From positions 62,001-126,000 of the forward strand of contig NZ_VKCZ01000012.1 of assembly GCF_009299835.1 (NCBI RefSeq): a stretch of 64,000 bases of DNA, in the 5' to 3' direction. Each line of letters starts with the position of its first letter. Positions within the stretch are counted from its first letter, which is position 1. This DNA is from Microlunatus speluncae. Lineage in GTDB: Bacteria > Actinomycetota > Actinomycetes > Propionibacteriales > Propionibacteriaceae. Of this stretch, positions 59,848 to 64,000 are shown piece by piece. The translations under genes and the position numbers were made by a program. Below the pieces are notes generated by a model, which ran no database searches, had not been told where the DNA came from, and saw only the letters and a program-made list of their open reading frames with translations.

Positions 59848-61086
59848 GTGACGGTAGCGAAGCAGGCCGAGGGCGCCCGGGTCGCGGCCCGCGTGCTGGC
59901 CTCGGCGACGAGAGCGGTGAAGGACGCCGGCCTGCAGGCGATGGCCGATGCCCTGGTCAAGGCCGAGACGGCGGTGTTGGAGGCGAACGCGATCGACGTC
60001 GCCCGGGCCGAGGAATCCGGTACGAGCGCCGCGCTGATCGACCGGCTGCGGCTGACCTCGGACCGGATCGCCGGCATGGCCGACGGCCTGCGCGCGCTGG
60101 CCGACCTGCCCGACCCGGTCGGCGACGTGGTCCGCGGCTGGACCAACCCGAACGGCGTGCAGGTGCGGCAGGTGCGGGTGCCGTTCGGCGTGGTCGGCAT
60201 CATCTACGAGGCGCGGCCCAACGTGACCGCCGACGCGGCCGGGATCTGCCTCAAGTCGGGCAACGCGGTGCTGCTCCGCGGCTCGTCCAGTGCTGCCGAC
60301 TCCAACGCGGCGATCGTCATCGCCCTGCGCGACGGCCTGGAAGCGGCCGACCTGCCCGCCGACGCCGTCCAGCTGATCCCCGGCCCGCGCGAGGTGACCG
60401 GCGAGCTGATGGCCGCCCGCGGCCTGGTCGACGTGCTGATCCCGCGCGGCGGCGCGGGCCTGATCGAGACCGTGGTGACCCAGAGCCAGGTGCCGGTGAT
60501 CGAGACCGGTGTCGGCAACTGCCACCTCTATGTCGACGCCGCCGCCGACCATGATCAGGCGCTGCAGATCCTGATCAACGCCAAGGTCCAGCGGCCCAGC
60601 GTCTGCAACTCCATCGAGACGCTGCTGGTGCACGCCGACACCGCGGAATCCTTTGTGCCCAAGGCGTTGCGGGCACTGGCCGAGGCCGGCGTGACCGTCC
60701 ACGGGGATGATCGGATCGCGCGCTTCGGGGACGTACGGCCGGTGACCGAGGCCGACTTCGCCGAGGAATTCCTGTCGCTGGATCTCGCCGCCGCCGTGGT
60801 CGACTCGCTCGACGACGCGCTGGCCCACATCCGCCGCTACTCGTCGGGCCACAGTGAAACCATCGTCACCGACTCGCAGTCGGCCGCGAACCGCTTCGTG
60901 GCCGAGGTCGACGCGGCGGCCGTGCTGGTCAACGCGTCCAGCCGGTTTGTCGACGGGGGAGAGTTCGGCTTCGGCGCCGAGATCGGCATCTCCACCCAGA
61001 AGCTGCACGCCCGCGGCCCGATGGGCCTGCCCGAGATGACCTCGACCAAGTATGTGGTCACCGGCGAGGGTCAGATCCGCGGCTGA
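59848..61086 (+). CDS. proA: Glutamate-5-semialdehyde dehydrogenase
   Basis: This 412-residue aldehyde dehydrogenase-fold enzyme shows [39 protein letters not shown] (NADP-binding region, about residues 112-149), [33 protein letters not shown] (about 196-228) and [17 protein letters not shown] with the catalytic Cys (about 250). It closes with [24 protein letters not shown]. It reduces gamma-glutamyl phosphate to glutamate semialdehyde in proline synthesis. I chose the GTG at 59848; the long upstream frame translates the tandem repeats and lacks any start signal. It is followed by the small membrane gene and nadD. Confidence 0.96.
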   Translation: MTVAKQAEGARVAARVLASATRAVKDAGLQAMADALVKAETAVLEANAIDVARAEESGTSAALIDRLRLTSDRIAGMADGLRALADLPDPVGDVVRGWTNPNGVQVRQVRVPFGVVGIIYEARPNVTADAAGICLKSGNAVLLRGSSSAADSNAAIVIALRDGLEAADLPADAVQLIPGPREVTGELMAARGLVDVLIPRGGAGLIETVVTQSQVPVIETGVGNCHLYVDAAADHDQALQILINAKVQRPSVCNSIETLLVHADTAESFVPKALRALAEAGVTVHGDDRIARFGDVRPVTEADFAEEFLSLDLAAAVVDSLDDALAHIRRYSSGHSETIVTDSQSAANRFVAEVDAAAVLVNASSRFVDGGEFGFGAEIGISTQKLHARGPMGLPEMTSTKYVVTGEGQIRG

Positions 61087-61123
61087 GCCTGGTCACCGCG
61101 CGCGAAGGATACGGCCGCACCGG

Positions 61124-61129
61124 TAGAGT
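61124..61129 (+). promoter_or_regulatory. -10 box TAGAGT, leaderless type
   Basis: TAGAGT ends seven bases before the ATG at 61137. No ribosome site is present. Confidence 0.5.
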
Positions 61130-61136
61130 TCGCCCC

Positions 61137-61283
61137 ATGCTGTTTGGGTTGACGGTCCTGGAGACCGAGGTGCACAACACACTGCCGATCCCCGCCTGGG
61201 GCTTCGGCGTGATCGCGTTCGCCATTCTGATCGTCCTGCTGCTGATCACGCTCTCGATCGGCAAGGGCCGGAAGCACAGCTGA
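61137..61283 (+). CDS. Small single-pass membrane protein, 48 residues
   Basis: I read this gene directly; it is too short for most gene finders. The protein has a short N-terminal piece ([19 protein letters not shown]), a hydrophobic helix ([22 protein letters not shown], about residues 20-41) and a basic tail (GKGRKHS), so the C-terminus is predicted to be in the cytoplasm. It has its own leaderless promoter and lies eight bases before nadD. Small membrane proteins at this place between proA and nadD occur in other actinobacteria, but their function is unknown. The clean promoter and gene position argue that it is real. Confidence 0.78.
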   Translation: MLFGLTVLETEVHNTLPIPAWGFGVIAFAILIVLLLITLSIGKGRKHS

Positions 61284-61291
61284 ACCCAACC

Positions 61292-61966
61292 GTGGCGGAA
61301 AACCATCGTTCGGCCACCGGGCTCGCGCGCGACCCCGGCCAGCCGAACGGGCGCCGCTACCGGCTGGGGGTGATGGGCGGCACGTTCGACCCGATCCACC
61401 ACGGCCACCTGGTGGCGGCCAGTGAGGTGGCCAGCCGGTTCGGCCTGGACGAGGTCGTGTTCGTGCCGACCGGGCAGCCGTGGCAGAAGGCCGACCGGGA
61501 CGTGTCCGGCGTCGAGGATCGCTATCTGATGACGGTGATCGCGACCGCGTCGAATCCGCGGTTCACTGTCAGCCGGGTGGACGTGGACCGGCCCGGGATG
61601 ACGTACACGGTGGACACGCTGAAGGACCTGCGCTCCGAACGCGGCGACGATGTTGATCTCTACTTCATCACCGGCGCCGACGCGATGGCGCAGATCCTGA
61701 CCTGGCGTGGGGTGGACGAGCTGTTCGAGTTGGCCCACTTCGTAGCCTGTACGAGGCCGGGGGTCGAGCTGGACGTCACCATGGACGGCCTGCCGAAGGA
61801 TCGGATCACCATGGTCACGATCCCGGCGCTGGCGATCTCGTCCACCGCCTGCCGGGCGCGGGTCGGTGACGGCGAGCCGATCTGGTATCTGGTGCCGGAC
61901 GGCATCGTGCAATACATCCAGAAACGCGGCCTCTACCGAGAGCCCGCGCAGGAGAGGCGATCATGA
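61292..61966 (+). CDS. nadD: Nicotinate-nucleotide adenylyltransferase
   Basis: This 224-residue protein has an N-terminal extension of about 25 residues before [23 protein letters not shown], the nucleotidyltransferase GGTFDPxHxGH motif. It continues with [47 protein letters not shown] and [29 protein letters not shown], with the ISSTxxR motif that binds the ATP phosphates. It adenylylates nicotinate mononucleotide in NAD synthesis. The start is a GTG eight bases after the small membrane gene. It overlaps rsfS by four bases, a widely conserved pair. Confidence 0.95.
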   Translation: MAENHRSATGLARDPGQPNGRRYRLGVMGGTFDPIHHGHLVAASEVASRFGLDEVVFVPTGQPWQKADRDVSGVEDRYLMTVIATASNPRFTVSRVDVDRPGMTYTVDTLKDLRSERGDDVDLYFITGADAMAQILTWRGVDELFELAHFVACTRPGVELDVTMDGLPKDRITMVTIPALAISSTACRARVGDGEPIWYLVPDGIVQYIQKRGLYREPAQERRS

Positions 61967-62331
61967 CTGCAACCGACCGGGCCATCGAGCTGACCCGCAC
62001 CGCGGCCCAGGCCGCGGTCGACAAGCTTGGCACCGACCTGATCGCCTACGACGTGTCCGAACAGTTGGCGATCACCGACGCGTTCCTGGTCGTCACGGCC
62101 AGCAACGAGCGGCAGGTCGGCGCCGTCGTCGACGGCATCGAGGAGGCCCTGCGCGGCCTCGACGCCAAGCCGGTGCGGCGCGAAGGTGATCGGCAGCAGC
62201 GCTGGGTGCTGCTGGACTATCTCGATCTTGTCGTGCACGTGCAGCACTCCGAGGAACGCCAGTTCTATGCCCTGGAACGGCTCTGGCGGGATTGCCCGGA
62301 GATTAACCTGGAGATCGACGACCGACGCTGA
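61963..62331 (+). CDS. rsfS: Ribosomal silencing factor
   Basis: The 122-residue protein matches the RsfS/Iojap family: [44 protein letters not shown] followed by [37 protein letters not shown]. RsfS binds ribosomal protein L14 on the large subunit and blocks subunit joining under starvation. Its ATG overlaps the nadD stop, and a histidine phosphatase follows 24 bases later behind an AGGGGG ribosome site. The order nadD-rsfS-phosphatase is conserved in many actinobacteria. Confidence 0.95.
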   Translation: MTATDRAIELTRTAAQAAVDKLGTDLIAYDVSEQLAITDAFLVVTASNERQVGAVVDGIEEALRGLDAKPVRREGDRQQRWVLLDYLDLVVHVQHSEERQFYALERLWRDCPEINLEIDDRR

Positions 62332-62355
62332 ACCAGCGTCCGAGGGGGAATATCG

Positions 62356-63009
62356 ATGACGGCGAGCCGGATGATCATCTGGCGGCATGGCCGTACCGAA
62401 TGGAACGCGACCGGCGTGATGCAAGGCCAGGTGGACATCCCGCTGGATGACCTCGGCCTGCTGCAGGCACCGGCCGCGGCCAAACTGCTGGCCGGCTACC
62501 GACCTTCAGCCTTGTACGCCAGCGATCTGGCCCGGACCCGGCAGACCGCCGAGGCCCTGGTCGAGGTGACCGGGTTGGAGATCACCTTCGATGCTCGGCT
62601 GCGCGAGATCCACGTCGGCAGCTGGGGCGGCCTGTCCCATGATCAAGTCGCCGAGTTCGATCCCGAGGCCGTGGCCAAGATCAAGGCCGGCGAAGACGTA
62701 CGGCGCTCCGAGACGGGGGAGGACCACCGCGAGGTCGCCGAGCGCGTCGTCGAGGCCTACACCGAGATTTCTGAGTCGGAGCCGGACGGTGCCGTCGTCG
62801 TCCTGGCCATGCACGGCCTGGCCGCCCGCCTGGGCATCGCATCGTTCCTAGGGGTGCCCGAACAGCACTGGAACATCTTCACCGGCATGGACAACTGCGC
62901 CTGGGCCATCCTCGACCGGAAGGCCCTCGGCTGGCGCCTGACCGGCTACAACCTGACCGGCCTGACCGACATCCCGGACCCCGTCGCCCCGCTCGATCCC
63001 AAGTCATGA
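62356..63009 (+). CDS. Histidine phosphatase family protein (phosphoglycerate-mutase-like)
   Basis: This 217-residue enzyme has MIIWRHGRTEWNATGVMQGQ (about residues 6-25; the RHG motif with the catalytic His and Arg), LYASDLARTRQTAEAL, LREIHVGSWGGLSHDQV (catalytic Glu) and VVVLAMHGLAARLGIASFLGVP (second His). It is a phosphatase rather than a mutase. In mycobacteria the equivalent gene next to rsfS makes glucosylglycerate, so glucosyl-3-phosphoglycerate phosphatase is a reasonable guess here, although only by position and fold. Its stop lies two bases from the convergent recombinase stop. Confidence 0.88.
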   Translation: MTASRMIIWRHGRTEWNATGVMQGQVDIPLDDLGLLQAPAAAKLLAGYRPSALYASDLARTRQTAEALVEVTGLEITFDARLREIHVGSWGGLSHDQVAEFDPEAVAKIKAGEDVRRSETGEDHREVAERVVEAYTEISESEPDGAVVVLAMHGLAARLGIASFLGVPEQHWNIFTGMDNCAWAILDRKALGWRLTGYNLTGLTDIPDPVAPLDPKS

Positions 63010-64000
63010 TCTGATTTCGCCTCCGCGGGGTCGGCACGCTAGTATTTCCGAGTTCTCACGGCCAGCGGGTCGGCCGCGGGAGCACCCGCAAGGGGCTATG
63101 GCGCAGTTGGTAGCGCGTCTCCATGGCATGGAGAAGGTCAGGGGTTCGAATCCCCTTAGCTCCACGTAAGTGTCGAAGTTCGAACCCTGCCCCGGATCAA
63201 TGTGGGGCAGGGTTCGATCGTCTTCCGGGTCCGCACTGGTGGCCTTGAGGATGGTCGCGGCCGCTCCCGCCGGGATGATGGTGGCTCGGGTGTCGTCGTC
63301 GATGATGATCTTGGTGAAGAGCGCGCGGTTGAGCGTGCGCCTTTCGGCGGGTTTGCTTCTGAGGTAGAGACCTGCCAGGTCGTGCAGGAGGTCGAGGATG
63401 TCGTCGAGTCCGGTGCGGGCGCGGTCGTAGGTGCTGTCCAGGTTATCCAGTCTGGTGTTGAGGTTGGTCAGGCTGCCGCGGATACGATCTTGCTCGGTCT
63501 TGAGCAGGTCGATGGGAATCGCGTCGGCGTAGTGGGCCTGGAGGAGCTTGACCTGTTCGGCTTCGAGTTTGTTCTTCTGCGTGGACAGGGTGGCGCGCTC
63601 GTCGTTCGACGAAACTTCCAGATGGCGGAACACGGCGTACAGGACCTCGCGGACCTGGCCGACCTGGGCGCTGGTGAGGCTGATGGCGGTGTAGGCGTGC
63701 TCGATGCATTCTTCGACGCGGTCGACCAGTAGGGCGGCTCGTTGGCAGGCGTTGCGTTTGAGGCGTCGGCCGGCGCAGGTGAAGTATTCGTAGCTGGTGC
63801 CGTGTCGGTTGCGGGGGCGTTCGTACATGAGTTTTGCGCCGCAGGAGCAGAAGAGCGTGCCTTTGAGATAGTGGTCGTACTTCTGCGGCCGGTCTCCGGT
63901 GGCCTTGTTGGCAGCGAGCACGGTTTGGACTCGGTCGAAGGTTTCGGGGTCGGTGAGCGGCTCGTGGGTGCCCGGGTAGGTGACGCCGCGAAAGGTGACG
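63004..64000 (-). CDS. Large serine recombinase, N-terminus cut by window edge
   Basis: Only the C-terminal ~330 residues are present; the catalytic resolvase domain lies beyond the right edge. Visible parts are the recombinase segment FRGVTYPGTHEPLTDPETFDRVQTVLAA, a zinc ribbon FCSCGAKLMYERPRNRHGTSYEYFTCAGRRLKRNACQ with four Cys, and a long coiled coil (NKLEAEQVKLLQAHYAD). The coding frame runs on through the tRNA-Ala gene in antisense, giving ELRGFEPLTFSMPWRRAT. This tail is typical of integrases that target tRNA genes. Its gene sits exactly at the junction, marking an integrated element that extends to the right. The true C-terminus may lie before the tRNA; the stop at 63004 is host-derived. 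Confidence 0.88.
   Translation of the reverse strand, partial: VTFRGVTYPGTHEPLTDPETFDRVQTVLAANKATGDRPQKYDHYLKGTLFCSCGAKLMYERPRNRHGTSYEYFTCAGRRLKRNACQRAALLVDRVEECIEHAYTAISLTSAQVGQVREVLYAVFRHLEVSSNDERATLSTQKNKLEAEQVKLLQAHYADAIPIDLLKTEQDRIRGSLTNLNTRLDNLDSTYDRARTGLDDILDLLHDLAGLYLRSKPAERRTLNRALFTKIIIDDDTRATIIPAGAAATILKATSADPEDDRTLPHIDPGQGSNFDTYVELRGFEPLTFSMPWRRATNCAIAPCGCSRGRPAGRENSEILACRPRGGEIRS
63092..63164 (+). tRNA. tRNA-Ala(GGC)
   Basis: The 73-nt cloverleaf is complete. The 7-bp acceptor stem GGGGCTA/TAGCTCC contains the G3-U70 wobble that identifies alanine tRNAs. The anticodon loop ATGGCAT within TCTCC/GGAGA gives anticodon GGC, the T-arm is GGGGTTCGAATCCCC and A73 is the discriminator. 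CCA is not encoded. The recombinase gene reads across it in antisense, so its 3' end is the likely integration site of the flanking mobile element. Confidence 0.96.
63130..63164. mobile_element. Probable attachment site junction in the 3' half of tRNA-Ala
   Basis: The recombinase coding sequence joins the tRNA 3' half, and such recombinases usually recombine within this segment and rebuild the tRNA end. The exact crossover core cannot be fixed without the other end of the element. Confidence 0.5.
63181..63216 (+). terminator. Perfect 13-bp hairpin after tRNA-Ala
   Basis: CGAACCCTGCCCC pairs with GGGGCAGGGTTCG over a 10-nt loop, 17 bases past the tRNA 3' end. It is a likely tRNA terminator and is also read through by the recombinase frame on the minus strand. 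Confidence 0.7.

Overview
The window is GC-rich, almost fully coding DNA of an actinobacterium. Supporting signs are GTG starts, ATGA/GTGA overlaps between neighbouring genes, many leaderless-type promoters (a TANNNT box 6-8 nt before the start codon), a three-part acyl-CoA carboxylase with an epsilon subunit, an ECF42/DGPF pair, a DtxR/IdeR-like iron box and a DprE1/DprE2/UbiA arabinose module. The gene mix and the intergenic repeats fit a Propionibacteriaceae-like soil organism (Microlunatus or a relative). That placement is inference; no rRNA or marker gene is present to fix it.

Layout. 1-3.1 kb (minus): an ECF42 sigma factor between a DGPF/YCII partner and an edge-truncated nucleotidyltransferase, then a membrane protein with a glycine-rich repeat tail. 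3.3-7.3 kb (minus): pxpA-pxpB-pxpC (5-oxoprolinase) followed by a biotin carboxylase/BCCP alpha chain. 7.7-13.9 kb: DinB-like protein, an acyl-CoA dehydrogenase/carboxyltransferase pair, an ABC1 kinase and an O-methyltransferase. 14.0-21.8 kb: an FGGY kinase divergent from a nucleoside hydrolase, a three-gene ABC sugar importer, a TIM-barrel isomerase and a second nucleoside-hydrolase-like protein. This looks like a catabolic unit for an unidentified glycoside. 22.5-25.4 kb: HTH regulator with SRPBCC partner and a Tat-exported phosphodiesterase. 25.5-30.5 kb (minus): PhyH dioxygenase, Gfo/Idh dehydrogenase, PIG-L hydrolase and SelA-like PLP enzyme, divergent from an AraC regulator; a second unassigned pathway.

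30.9-41.4 kb: lipoproteins, an iron-regulated siderophore-binding protein, an ADP-ribosylglycohydrolase, the ubiA-dprE1-dprE2 operon and a PhoD-type phosphatase. 41.5-48 kb: a Tat-exported glycosidase-like protein translationally coupled to an FG-GAP protein, then two alpha/beta hydrolases. 48-58 kb: mgsA, maf, an AbiEi/DUF559-type protein, accE-pccB with divergent birA, PH/enoyl-CoA hydratase/GtrA, purK-purE, SDR, EI24. 58.4-63 kb: DUF1905, TMEM175, proA, a 48-aa membrane protein, nadD, rsfS and a histidine phosphatase. The right edge holds tRNA-Ala(GGC), abutted by the large serine recombinase of an integrated element that continues outside the window.

Three families of intergenic inverted repeats recur and repeatedly supply the last codons and stop of the adjoining gene, or are translated into its N-terminus. 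The word GATC, above all TGATCA, is strikingly dense, even where it forces rarely used codons. These repeat and word patterns, the two uncharacterised catabolic clusters and the recombinase/tRNA junction are the most unusual parts of the window.
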